Shown: in pieces, positions 44,847 to 53,974 of the stretch
Layout: each line of letters opens with the position of its first letter
Position numbering within the stretch: the stretch's first letter is position 1
Source of the DNA: JACVRW01 sp963746825
GTDB taxonomy: Bacteria > Actinomycetota > Thermoleophilia > Solirubrobacterales > Thermoleophilaceae
Assembly: GCA_963746825.1 (NCBI GenBank)
Contig: CAVVCU010000018.1
Location: 62,001-126,000, forward strand
Reading direction: 5' to 3'
Length of the DNA stretch: 64,000 bases
The notes under the pieces: generated by a model
What the model saw: the letters and a program-made list of their open reading frames with translations, nothing else
Databases searched by the model: none
What the model was told of the DNA's origin: nothing
Translations under genes and position numbers: made by a program

Positions 44847-46434
44847 ATGAACGCTCCCCGGATGCTCACCGCCCTGACCACCACGACCGCCGCTCTCACG
44901 TTGTTCGCGGCGCCCGCCCTCGGAGCAACGCCGGTGGTTGTCGGCCAGGCCGAGCAGGATGGCGAGCCCGACATCGCGGTCGACGCGAGCGGCACCGCCC
45001 ACCTGACCTGGTTCGACTCGGCGCCGGCCATCGACGAGACGCGCTACTGCCGGCTGCCGCGGGGCGCCGGCGCCTGCGTCGACCCCGAGACCTTCGTCGG
45101 CACTCAGCCCGTGGACGACACCGGCGTCTCCGGGCGCCCGCACGTGTTCGTGTCCGGCGCGAACACCGTCACGGTGTTCCACCAGCGCGGCCTCAACGGC
45201 ACGGGAATGATGATGGCCAACCGCTCGACCGACGGCGGGCTCACCTTCGGCGCGCGCAACCGCACCGGGCAACGCGTTTCCGAGCAGCGCAGCACCGCGC
45301 GAGGCGGTCTTCGGACCGGGAGACATGGACACGATCACCTCGATCACCGAGGTGACCACCGGCGGGACCTACGTGCAGAACGGAAGTCCGCTCGACAACA
45401 CCCCTGCGGCGGGGCACGCTCAGCTGTCCGGCCAGGTGAGTGAGGACGCGGCGATCGGTCTCGCTGCCGACTCCAGGCCGGTGGCGGTATACGAGGTGCC
45501 GGCCGGCCTGGTCTGGCGCAAGTTCACCGGCCAGATCGGCGAGCCGAACATCAACAACGCGGCGCTATGGGGACCCGAGACGATCGTCTCTTCCGAGTCG
45601 ATCGACGGCGAGCCTTCGCTGGCCGGGGGCCCGAACGGCCTCTTCCTGTTCTGGAAGCAAGGGCTCCCCGACCGCGGGTACGTCAGCAAGTTCACGGGCA
45701 GCGGCTGGACGGCGCCGGTGCTCATCACGGGCGGGCAGTCGTTCGCGAGCTCCGACCTGACCCAGGACGCCTCCGGTCGTCTGCACGCGGTGTGGAACGC
45801 CTACGGCGAGGACGAGCTGCGCTACACGTGGTCGGACGACGGGTTGAGCTGGGCTCCCACGGCCGACATCGCGCGCGGGGAGAACAGCTACCCCTATCTG
45901 CGCGTGGCCGCCGCGGGCGACCACCAGGGTTTCGCGACCTGGAATCCGGACGGTCCGAACGTGGCCGCCGTGGCGCTGGAGGCGCTCCCCGAGCCGCCCG
46001 CCGGATCGGGCGGCGACTCGAACTCGCCCAAGGCGAGCGGCCTGAAGGCGGGCGACTCCAAGCTGCTGCCCGGTCAGGGCACCAGGTTCACGTTCAACTC
46101 GAGCGAGGCCGGCCGGGCCGTGCTCACGGTGCAGAAGCGCGTGAAGGGCCTGAAGGTGAAGATCAAGGGCAAGCGCCGCTGCGTGGCCCGGTCGAAGAAG
46201 CAGGTGCGCAAGGCGCCCGCCAAGAAGCGCTGCAACGCCTGGAAGAAGATCGGCTCGATCGCCAAGCAGGTGAAGGCGGGGCGCAACACGATCGCCTTCA
46301 CCGGACGTCTCGCCGGGCGCAAGCTCACGCCGGGCAGCTACCGGGCGCTGCTCAAGATCACCGACGTAGCCGGCAACGTCTCGCGCGCCGAGACCGTGAA
46401 GTTCCGGGTGATCAAGCCGAAGAAGCGCAAGTAG
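44847..46434 (+). CDS. Secreted beta-propeller-like protein with basic C-terminal domain, one frameshift
   Basis: Joined at about 45270-45293 the product is about 528 residues. Signal peptide with core LTTTTAALTLFAAPALGATP. Sialidase/propeller-like repeats follow, such as GEPDIAVDASGTAHLTWFDS, GRPHVFVSGANTVTVFHQRG, SLAGGPNGLFLFWKQGLPDR and ASGRLHAVWNAYGEDELRYT. The last 140 residues are a very basic Ig-like domain (GQGTRFTFNSSEAGRAVLTV, TIAFTGRLAGRKLTPGSYRA, ending KPKKRK). No catalytic site is visible. A paralogue lies 60 bp past the next gene. The single-base break may be an assembly error. Confidence 0.72.
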
Positions 46435-46472
46435 TTGAGTCGCGCCGTGGCCGGCGCTCCGTACGCACTGTC

Positions 46473-46937
46473 ATGACCACACAGACAATCGAGCAGTCAA
46501 TCGAGGTCAGCGTCCCGATTCGCCAGGCCTACAACCAGTGGACCCAGTTCGAGGAGTTCCCGCACTTCATGGAGGGCATCGAGCGGATCGAGCAGCGCGA
46601 CGACCGCCACGTTCACTGGGTCGCGAACTTCGGCGGCGAGACCCACGAGTGGGACGCCGAGATCACCGAGCAGAACCCGGATGAGCGCGTGGCGTGGCGC
46701 AACACCGACGGCAAGGACAACGCCGGTGTGGTGACCTTCCACCGCATCGACGACGACACCACCCGCGTGATGGTTCAGATGGACTGGGCGCCCGAGGGCA
46801 TCAAGGAGAAGGTGGGCGCGGCGCTGGGCGCCGACGACCGCCGCGTGAAGGGCGACCTCGCGCGCTTCAAGGAGTTCATCGAGTCCCGCGGCGCCGAGAC
46901 CGGCGACTGGCGGGGCGAGGTGCCGCGCGAGGGCTGA
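46473..46937 (+). CDS. SRPBCC-family (cyclase/dehydrase-like) protein
   Basis: 154 residues with the START/Bet v1-like fold of the polyketide cyclase/dehydrase group: IEVSVPIRQAYNQWTQFEEF, PHFMEGIERIEQRDDRHVHW, AWRNTDGKDNAGVVTFHRID and a final amphipathic helix (VKGDLARFKEFIESRG). Often stress-linked in actinobacteria; ligand unknown. It sits between two paralogous secreted-protein genes. Confidence 0.85.
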   Translation: MTTQTIEQSIEVSVPIRQAYNQWTQFEEFPHFMEGIERIEQRDDRHVHWVANFGGETHEWDAEITEQNPDERVAWRNTDGKDNAGVVTFHRIDDDTTRVMVQMDWAPEGIKEKVGAALGADDRRVKGDLARFKEFIESRGAETGDWRGEVPREG

Positions 46938-46990
46938 GCCGCTGAGCGACAGCCGCTAAAGCCGGCGGGCGCCTGTCCGATTAGGCGGGC

Positions 46991-48648
46991 ATGACCCGCA
47001 CGCTCTGCGCTCTGATCAGCGTCGCCGCCGTCTGCCTGTGCGGCGGCGGTGCCGTCCCTCGCCGCCACCCCCGTCGTGGTGGGCCAGGCCGAGGGGGGAA
47101 CGCCCGATATCGCGGTGGACCCTGCTGGCCGCGCTCACATCGTCTGGGACGACACGAGCCCGCCGGCGGCCGCCGCGGACGTCGTCAGCTACTGCCGGCT
47201 GGCTCGTGGCGCAAGCGCATGCGGGGGCGGCGCGATCTTTGCCGGCAGCCCCTTCGGCATCTTCGGGCGCCCCCATGTCTTCAGCTATGCCCACAGATCA
47301 GGTGTCGGTCTTCTACCAGCGCTGCTGCGGACCGGGGAGGGCACACGCGAGGTCTACTCCTCCAACGGCGGGACGAGCTTCGGCGCGACGACCAGATCAG
47401 CGACACCGTCGACCTACAGCGCCAGCGAGGCCGCCATCAACCCCGCGGGCGGCCCCTCCTTCTCGCTGCTCTCCGAGCTGAGCACCGAGGCGACCGTGCA
47501 GAACGCCGACATTGTTCGGGCGTGGAGAACGCGGAGGCGGTGTTGGGCAGCGCGGGCACCAACCAGGGCGCCATCGCCATACAGCAACCGAGCGGTCGTC
47601 CGGTGGTCGGTCTACCAGAACCAGACCAGCCCCAACTGGAGCTTCGTATGGCGCAAGCTCAGCGACTCGTGTCGCGCCGACCGAAGCCAACATCAACAAC
47701 GCCGCCAACTGGACGCCCGAGGCTACTCTCGACAACGACCGCGTCACCGCGGCCAGCGGTCCGGCACTGGCCGGTGGCCCCAACGGGATCTTCCTCTTCC
47801 ACCAGAAGCGCGCGCCTGACGCGGGCTTCATACGGCAATTCACCGGCACCGGCTGGTCCGCCCCGGTGCAAATCGTCCAAGGCCAGTCGTTCAACGACCT
47901 CGACCTCTTCCAGGACGACGGCGGACGCCTGCACGCGGTCTGGAGCGCCTACAACGACGGGGCGCTGCGCTACCGCTGGTCCGGACAACGGGGTCGAACT
48001 GGTCGCCGACGGTCAACATCGCGCCGGGGCGAGAATGGCTACCCCGAAAGTGCGCGTCTCGGCGGCCGCCGACCATCAGGGCTTCGCTGTCTGGAACCGC
48101 GGCGGACCCGACGTGGTGGCGGTGCCGCTCGAGGCGCTCCCGCCGCTCCCGCCGTCCGGCGGCGGTCCCGGGGGCGGGGACCCCCTCGCGTAGATGTGCT
48201 CCCCCCGGTAGTGGGCGGCTTCGACATCGGCCGCGACACGCTGCTCCCCGGGGAGGGCTCTCGCTTCGGCTTCAACTCGAGCGAGGCCGGCCTCGCCACC
48301 CTCACCGTTCGCCGGCAGGTCGCCGGACTCAGGGTCCGCAGGGCCGGGCGTCTGGTCTGCGTGCCGCGTACGCGCCGCCTGGTGCGCAGGGTCCGCCGGT
48401 CCTCGCCCTCGCCTCGCGCTTTCCGGCGCGCGCTGCGCAGCCGTCGCTGCTCGGCACGCAAGACGGTCGGCAGGATCAGCCAGGCGGTGGTGGCCGGGCA
48501 GAACACGATCACGTTCAACGGGCGGCTCGCCGGACGCACGCTGCGACCGGGTCGCTACGTCGCGCAGCTGCAGATCCGAGACGCGGCGGGCAACCTCTCG
48601 CGTGTCGAGACCTTGCGGTTCCGCGTGGCTCGCCCGCGACGGCGTTGA
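46991..48648 (+). pseudogene. Secreted beta-propeller-like protein, paralogue of 44847-46434, several frameshifts
   Basis: Pieces in all three frames align in order with the neighbour: MTRTLCALISVAAVCLC, TPVVVGQAEGGTPDIAVDPA, FGRPHVFSYAHRSG, ALAGGPNGIFLFHQKRAPDA, GRLHAVWSAYNDGALRYRWS, VSAAADHQGFAVWNRGGPDV and the basic C-terminal domain FNSSEAGLATLTVRRQVAGL ending VARPRRR. At least five frame changes occur (near 47045, 47330, 47520, 47690, 48000 and 48165), so no full product can be made as written. Either a decaying copy or a poorly called region. Confidence 0.68.
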
Positions 48649-48680
48649 GCCGTCACGCGTCTCGCTGATCACGCTGCGCT

Positions 48681-48693
48681 GATAATGCGCGCG
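48681..48693 (+). promoter_or_regulatory. -10 box with leaderless GTG
   Basis: GATAAT (48681-48686), preceded by CT, then six bases and the GTG at 48693, the spacing expected for a leaderless transcript of the cyclic diphosphoglycerate operon. Confidence 0.55.
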
Positions 48694-49874
48694 TGGCGGT
48701 CATCGCGCTGATCGACGGCGAGCACCATCCCGCGGCGGTGCGCGACGCCCTGGCGCGCGTCGAGCGCGAGCGCGAGGTGGCCGGCGTGGTGTTCTGCGGC
48801 GGTGAGGAGAAGCTTCCCGACCGGCCGCTCGCGGAGATCTACGGGCGGCCGGTCGACGGCTCGCCCGAGGACGCCCTGCGTCGCCTGGCGCCGGTGGTCG
48901 AAACCGTGGTCGACCTGGCCGACGAGCCCCCGCTACCGCCGAGCGCCAAGCTGCGCCTCGCCGAGCTGGCCCTGCACCTGGGCCTGCGTTACGAGGCGCC
49001 CGGACTCGTTCTCGATCCGCCGCGCTACGCACCGGTGGAGTTCGACGGCCCGCGCCTCGCGGTGATCGCCACCGGCAAGCGCACGGGCAAGACCGCCGTC
49101 GCCGGCCACCTCGCCCGGCTGCCGGCCGACGGCGATCCGGTGATCGTGTGCATGGGCCGCGGCGGCCCGGCGCGGCCGGTGGTCGCCCGGCCCGACACCA
49201 CGCTCGAGGACCTCATCGCGCTGGCCAGGTCGGGCGTTCACGCGGCCTCGGACTATCTCGAGGGCGCCGTGCTCGCCGGGGTGACCACCGTCGGTTGTCG
49301 CCGGGTGGGGGGCGGGCCGGCCGGCGCCCCGTTCGAGTCCAACGTGGCGGAGGGGGCCGCGCTCGCCGTCTCTCTGAGTCCTGCGCGCCTCATCTTCGAG
49401 GGCTCCGGCTCGTGCATCCCGCCGGTGGAGGTCGACCGCACGCTGTGCATCGTGGGGCGCGGGGACCCCGAGCCGCTGTCGGGCTATCGCCTGTTGCGCG
49501 CCGACCTCGTCCTGGCTCGCGAGGGCGCGCCCGCGCCGCCGGGCGCGCTCGCCTTCGAGCTGCGCTGCGAGCCCGCCGAGCCGCTCCCCGCCGAGGCCCG
49601 CGTGGCGCTCTTCACCACCGGAGCCGAGACCTGCCGGGGAGTGGAGCCGGTCGTGGCCTCGACCAACCTGGCGCGCCGGTCGGCCCTGGCCGGCGACCTC
49701 GACCGTGCGGTGGCCGAGCACTGCGACGTCTGGCTGACCGAGCTCAAGGCGGCGGCGATCGACACGGTCGCCGTGCGCGCCCGTGCCGAGGGAGCGCGCG
49801 TGGCCTTCGTGCGCAACCGGCCGGTGGGGGACGGCCTCGACGAGGCGCTGATGGAGTGGGCGCGCGTTGGCTGA
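48693..49874 (+). CDS. cpgS: Cyclic 2,3-diphosphoglycerate synthetase
   Basis: 393 residues. It begins IALIDGEHHPAAVRDAL and carries the P-loop LAVIATGKRTGKTAVAGHLA (about residues 121-140), VIVCMGRGGPARP, GAVLAGVTTVGCRRVGGGPA and LIFEGSGSCIPPVEVDRTLC, matching archaeal cDPG synthetase. The enzyme uses ATP to cyclise 2,3-diphosphoglycerate into cyclic 2,3-DPG, a thermoprotective and osmotic solute of methanogens. The next gene encodes the kinase for the preceding step, overlapping by 8 bp. Assignment is from whole-length resemblance and this partner. Confidence 0.88.
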   Translation: MAVIALIDGEHHPAAVRDALARVEREREVAGVVFCGGEEKLPDRPLAEIYGRPVDGSPEDALRRLAPVVETVVDLADEPPLPPSAKLRLAELALHLGLRYEAPGLVLDPPRYAPVEFDGPRLAVIATGKRTGKTAVAGHLARLPADGDPVIVCMGRGGPARPVVARPDTTLEDLIALARSGVHAASDYLEGAVLAGVTTVGCRRVGGGPAGAPFESNVAEGAALAVSLSPARLIFEGSGSCIPPVEVDRTLCIVGRGDPEPLSGYRLLRADLVLAREGAPAPPGALAFELRCEPAEPLPAEARVALFTTGAETCRGVEPVVASTNLARRSALAGDLDRAVAEHCDVWLTELKAAAIDTVAVRARAEGARVAFVRNRPVGDGLDEALMEWARVG

Positions 49875-50751
49875 GACCGGTCGGTCCGGCGCGGGCCAGC
49901 CCGCGCCCTCCCGCGAGACCCTCGTCATGCACAAGGGCCACGGGCTGCCCTACTCCAAGGGGCTGATGGCCCAGGCGCTGTCGGCCACCGCGCTCTCCCA
50001 GGAACGCGCCTTCGAGCTCGCCCGGCTGATCGAGACCAGGCTGGCCGAGCGTGGCGAGGAGGAGATCGACGTGGCGGCCCTCCACGTGCTGGCACAGGAG
50101 GTGCTGCGGGCCGAGGAGGGGGAGATGGCCGCCGGCCGCTACCGGCGCTGGCGGCGCCTCGACCGCCTGGACCGGCCGCTGGTGGTGCTCGTCGGCGGCA
50201 CCACGGGCGTGGGCAAGTCGACTCTGGCCTCGATGCTGGCGGCCCGTCTCGGCGTCCACCGGGTGATCGCCACCGACGTCGTTCGCCAGGTCCTGCGCGC
50301 CTTCTTCACCCTCGAGGCCATGCCCACCGTGCACCACTCGGCCTTCGAGGCGGGCGGCATCGCGGGCTATCGCGACCAGGCCGAGCGAGTGGGCACCGGC
50401 ATCGCCGCCATCGTCGAGCGGGCCGCGAGCGAGGGCAAGCCGGTGGTGGTGGAGGGGGTGCATGTGGTGCCCGGAGGGGTTCACCCGCGCGTGCGCGAGC
50501 GCTGCGTGCTGGTCGAGGCTCTCGTGGTGGTTCAGGACCCCGACCTGCATCGCGGGCACTTCTCCCTGCGGCCGGGCACGCGCCCGGCCGAGCGCTACCT
50601 GTCCCAGTTCGAGCACATCCGCCGCCTCCAGGACCATCTCTGGGAACGGGCGCGCTCGGAGGGCGTGGCCATCATCGACAACGAGAACGTCGATGACACG
50701 CTCGTGCGCCTCATGGAGCTGGTGCTCGACGCCGTCGAGGACGACGAATGA
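49867..50751 (+). CDS. 2-phosphoglycerate kinase
   Basis: 294 residues from a TTG at 49867; an ATG at 49927 is the alternative. An N-terminal ATP-cone-like region (HGLPYSKGLMAQALSATALS) is followed by a kinase with P-loop VLVGGTTGVGKSTLASML (about 107-124), HRVIATDVVRQVLRAFF, VVVEGVHVVPGGV and YLSQFEHIRRLQDHLWERA. This is the archaeal 2PGK layout: 2-phosphoglycerate + ATP gives 2,3-diphosphoglycerate, the substrate of the upstream synthetase. Together they make the full two-step route to cyclic 2,3-DPG. Confidence 0.9.
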   Translation: MAETGRSGAGQPAPSRETLVMHKGHGLPYSKGLMAQALSATALSQERAFELARLIETRLAERGEEEIDVAALHVLAQEVLRAEEGEMAAGRYRRWRRLDRLDRPLVVLVGGTTGVGKSTLASMLAARLGVHRVIATDVVRQVLRAFFTLEAMPTVHHSAFEAGGIAGYRDQAERVGTGIAAIVERAASEGKPVVVEGVHVVPGGVHPRVRERCVLVEALVVVQDPDLHRGHFSLRPGTRPAERYLSQFEHIRRLQDHLWERARSEGVAIIDNENVDDTLVRLMELVLDAVEDDE

Positions 50752-50786
50752 CAGCCCGCTGGCCGCGATCCGGCCCCGCCGCCAGA

Positions 50787-50803
50787 TAGGGTTGCCCGCC
50801 CCA
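50787..50803 (+). promoter_or_regulatory. -10 box with near-leaderless ATG
   Basis: TAGGGT (50787-50792), ten bases, then ATG at 50803. Confidence 0.45.
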
Positions 50804-52015
50804 TGGCCGTCCTGCACAGAAAAGAGCTCGAAGCCAGCCCACTCGCCGACCTTCACGCCATCGCTTCCGAGCTCGGCCTCGAAGGCTTTCGCACCATGCG
50901 AAAGGACGACCTGATCGGCACGATTCTCGGAGCCCAGGGGGGCGAGGACGACGCGCCGCCCGCCACCGACGACGAGCGCCAGCCGGACGAGGTCCCCTCG
51001 GACGAGACGCTCGAAGGACCGTCGGGCAGCCCGCCGGGGCCGAGCGACGAGGAGCCCGAGGCGCCCGAGGCGCCCGAGGCGCTCGAGGCGCCCTCCCCCG
51101 AGGCGCCCGAGGAGCCCGAGGGAGCCTGCGGACGACGCAAGCGAGGAGCCCGTCGACGCGGTGGAGGAAGAGCCGGAGGTGGTCGAGGACGAGGCCTCCG
51201 ACGAGCCGATTGCCGACGGCATGCTCGACATCCTCGCCAACGGCTCGGGCTTCCTGCGCGTCGAACCGGGCGGGCAGTCGCGCGAGGACGTGTACGTCTC
51301 GCCGGCCCAGATTCGCCGCTGCGAGCTGCGCAGCGGCGACGAGGTGAGCGGACCGGTGCGCCCGCCGCGTCGCAACGAGCGCCACCCCTCGCTGGTGCGC
51401 GTGGAGACGGTCAACGGCACCCCCGCCGAGCCGCCCGAGCAGCGGCCGTGGTTCGGCGACCTCATCGCCGTCGTGCCCGCCGAGCGGCTCTCCATGCCTT
51501 CGACGCTCGACAGCGTGCCCTTCGGCAAGGGCTCGCGGGTGGCCGTGAGCGGGCCTCCCGGCGCGGGCGCGACCACGCTGCTGCGCGAGGTGGCCAAGGC
51601 GCTGTCGGAGCAGTACCCCGACATGTCCGTGTCCGTGGTGCTCGCCGGCGCGCGCCCGGAAGAGGTGGGCGAGTGGCGCGAGAGCGGCCTGCCGGTGACC
51701 GGCGGCTCCTTCGAGCGCCCACCCGACGCTCAGGCCCAGGCCGCCGAGCTGGCGGTGGAGCGGGCCAAGCGCGTGGTGGAGCGGGGGGCGCACGCGGCGG
51801 TGATCATCGACGCCCTCGATGCCCTCCCGCCCGGAGTGCGCCGGCGCCTCTTCGGCGCCGCACGCGCCACCGAGGAGGGCGGCACGCTCACCATCGTGGC
51901 CGCGAGCGGCGACGACACCGAGGTGCTGCGCTGGGCCAGCACGCGCATCGTGCTCGAGGGCGGCGGCCGGGTCGCCGCCGAGGCGAGCGGGACCCTGCGC
52001 GCCGACCGCCTCTAG
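50803..52015 (+). CDS. Rho-like protein with degenerate ATPase site, one frameshift
   Basis: About 404 residues after joining frames at about 51115-51130. A Rho_N helical domain (LEASPLADLHAIASELGLEG) leads to a long acidic Pro/Glu linker, an S1/CSD-like RNA-binding domain (DGMLDILANGSGFLRVEPGG then REDVYVSPAQIRRCELRSGD) and a RecA-like domain. In canonical Rho the P-loop has GKT; here it reads SGPPGAGATTLLREVA, with Ala in place of Lys, and the usual DERPEEV becomes AGARPEEVGEW. The C-terminal third is short and lacks the Q- and R-loop region. I infer an RNA-binding Rho paralogue without normal helicase activity. Near-leaderless start. Confidence 0.8.
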
Positions 52016-52030
52016 ACCATCTAGCCCGGT

Positions 52031-53404
52031 CTACTTCACCTCAAGCGTCTGCGCCATCGTCGTGGGGTGGACCAGGCACACCAGCTTGTAGGTGCCCTTC
52101 ACCGTCGGCCGGACGCTGTAGCTGCCCCGGGTCTGGCCCCAGTACACCGACGAGAACCCGCGTGGGCCGTTGGCCACGGTCACGCTGTGCGGCTTCTGCC
52201 CGCCGAAGTTCCAGGTGACGGTGTCGCCCACCTTGGCCGTGACCTTGGCGGGGGCGAAGAAGTCGTCGCCGATGGCGAGCGCGTTGCCGTCGAAGGCCCT
52301 GAAAACACCGGTCGGGCGGGAGAGCTGCGGCACCACCAGATCGTGGTTGGGGGTGCGGTCGAACTTCGCGGGGCGGTTGATCTCGACGAAGTCATCGGGG
52401 ATCTTGCCGCAGCGCTTGACCGACTCGTCCTTCACCCACCAGGTGGTCCAGAAGCCCATGGAGGCCACGTGCAGGTTGTGGTTGTCGTGCACGGCCACGC
52501 GGCGCAGCACCTCGCCCTCGACCACCGGGATGCCCGTGCCGCTGGCGAAGCTCCCGTTTCCGACCGGGCCGGGCTCGTGGAGGATGGGGCGGATCGTGTT
52601 GTAGGGGTGGTCGGCGGTGCCGTGGTAGGCGCGCGCCTTGAAGAGCCGCCGCCCGCAGGTGCGGCTCTCCAGCGTCTGGTACTTACCGCCGCCGTGATGG
52701 TGAGAGGCGGCCACGAGCATGCGGCCGCTGAAAGGGGCGGTCCAGTCGCTCTTGTTCACGAAGTTGGAGCCCTTCTTGCCGCCACCCGGCACGTCGTAGG
52801 ACATGCCGTTGGCCACCTGGGCGCAGTCGCCGATCACCACGGGATGCACCGCCCTGCGCACATCGGTCGTGTACCAGACCTTGGTTCGCACGTAGAAGCT
52901 CTTGGGCCGCTTGTAGTGGTTCATCACCATCGCGGTCAACCGCCAGTCCGGCGCCGTGCCGTCCGCCTTGCGGTTCTCGATCCCGTACTTGCCCCGGTAC
53001 CTCTCGGGGAGGGTCAGCTGGGTGCGGCCCAGCGGGTGCTCCTCACCGCGCCCCCCGATGAAACCCGCGCCGCGCCAGCAGCTCCCCTCGGCCTCGTTCA
53101 CGCGCCCCGGGGCCCAGTAGAGGAAGTGGTGCACCATCATCTTGGCGATCGGCAGCGGCTTCGCCTTGGGGTCCTTGGAGTCGACCAGCGCCATCTCCTT
53201 GTAGCCGAGGATGTAGCCGGGCTCGCTCGGAGCGTTGCCGTCGGCCTTGAGCAGTGGCACCTCGTGGGTGTCGTGCACGTAGGGCAGCGACTCGATCTTG
53301 GGGGAGTAGAGGGTGAGCAGCTTCTCCTTGGCGCTCGCGGCGGGCGCGGCCACGCTGAGGATCACCAGGGCGCCGGCCAGAGCGGCCGGCAGGAGCTTGC
53401 GCAT
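52031..53404 (-). CDS. Secreted PHM-like copper protein with C-terminal cupredoxin domain
   Basis: 457 residues with signal peptide MRKLLPAALAGALVILSVAA to ASA. The body (about 30-355) resembles the Cu type II monooxygenase (PHM/DBH) fold, with His-rich copper-site candidates KMMVHHFLYWAPG, LTAMVMNHYKRP, AASHHHGGGKYQ and RRVAVHDNHNLHVASMG. The last 95 residues are a cupredoxin, FFAPAKVTAKVGDTVTWNF, with type 1 Cu ligands in QKPHSVTV and LVCLVHPTTMAQ (His, Cys, His, Met). It could shuttle electrons from the blue-copper domain to the other copper sites. Redox substrate unknown. CGGAGG precedes the ATG. Confidence 0.75.
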   Translation of the reverse strand: MRKLLPAALAGALVILSVAAPAASAKEKLLTLYSPKIESLPYVHDTHEVPLLKADGNAPSEPGYILGYKEMALVDSKDPKAKPLPIAKMMVHHFLYWAPGRVNEAEGSCWRGAGFIGGRGEEHPLGRTQLTLPERYRGKYGIENRKADGTAPDWRLTAMVMNHYKRPKSFYVRTKVWYTTDVRRAVHPVVIGDCAQVANGMSYDVPGGGKKGSNFVNKSDWTAPFSGRMLVAASHHHGGGKYQTLESRTCGRRLFKARAYHGTADHPYNTIRPILHEPGPVGNGSFASGTGIPVVEGEVLRRVAVHDNHNLHVASMGFWTTWWVKDESVKRCGKIPDDFVEINRPAKFDRTPNHDLVVPQLSRPTGVFRAFDGNALAIGDDFFAPAKVTAKVGDTVTWNFGGQKPHSVTVANGPRGFSSVYWGQTRGSYSVRPTVKGTYKLVCLVHPTTMAQTLEVK

Positions 53405-53425
53405 CTCTACCTCCGTGAAACTATT

Positions 53426-53440
53426 TGCAGACGGTCTGCA
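53426..53440. promoter_or_regulatory. 15-bp palindrome upstream of the copper-protein gene
   Basis: TGCAGAC-G-GTCTGCA, a perfect odd palindrome 22 bp upstream of the start at 53404 and just past the stop of the preceding gene. Looks like a dimeric regulator operator; too short to be a convincing terminator. Confidence 0.5.
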
Positions 53441-53446
53441 GGGATG

Positions 53447-53908
53447 CTATCGCCTGTAGGCCACTTCGCGCCAGCTGGGTTCCGCGGAGAGCTCGATGAG
53501 CTCGAAGTTGCGGTCCGGCTGGGCGTAGCCAAAGGTGCTCGAATCCTCGACGAACACGACCTCGAGCTCGCCCTCCATCACGCGCTGGTCGAGCCACGCG
53601 CCGCGGAAGACGAGGCGGCGGATCCAGTGCACGAGCGAGCGCTCGGAGGGGCCGTTGAGATCTACCCAGCGCTCGTTGATGTGCTCGCCCAGCTCCGATT
53701 GGGGCTCGGACACCTCGCCGTTCACGGCCAGGTTGACCAGGTCCTCGCGCTCGTCGTCACCCAGGCGGCCCCCGACGAAGTCGAGCTTGGCCGCCGCCTG
53801 CTCGACGCGCTCGGTGAAGTCGCGCTCGTTGAACGTGAAGCGAAGCTCCCCGTACTCGAGAACGTAGTCCGAGCCGGACTCGTAGTTTCCGCGTCGTGCC
53901 GTGTCCAT
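53447..53908 (-). CDS. Hypothetical protein
   Basis: 153 residues from the ATG at 53908. Acidic, soluble, mixed alpha/beta: YVLEYGELRFTFNERDFTER near the N-terminus, RSLVHWIRRLVFRGAWLDQR centrally and FELIELSAEPSWREVAYRR at the end. No family recognised. It shares strand and direction with the copper-protein gene 42 bp downstream, and may be co-transcribed. Confidence 0.65.
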   Translation of the reverse strand: MDTARRGNYESGSDYVLEYGELRFTFNERDFTERVEQAAAKLDFVGGRLGDDEREDLVNLAVNGEVSEPQSELGEHINERWVDLNGPSERSLVHWIRRLVFRGAWLDQRVMEGELEVVFVEDSSTFGYAQPDRNFELIELSAEPSWREVAYRR

Positions 53909-53974
53909 ATTCAAAGGAGCCCGGCTTCCGCCCGGGCGTCGTCATCCTACGGCCGATTCCTTCCGGCTCCGGAG

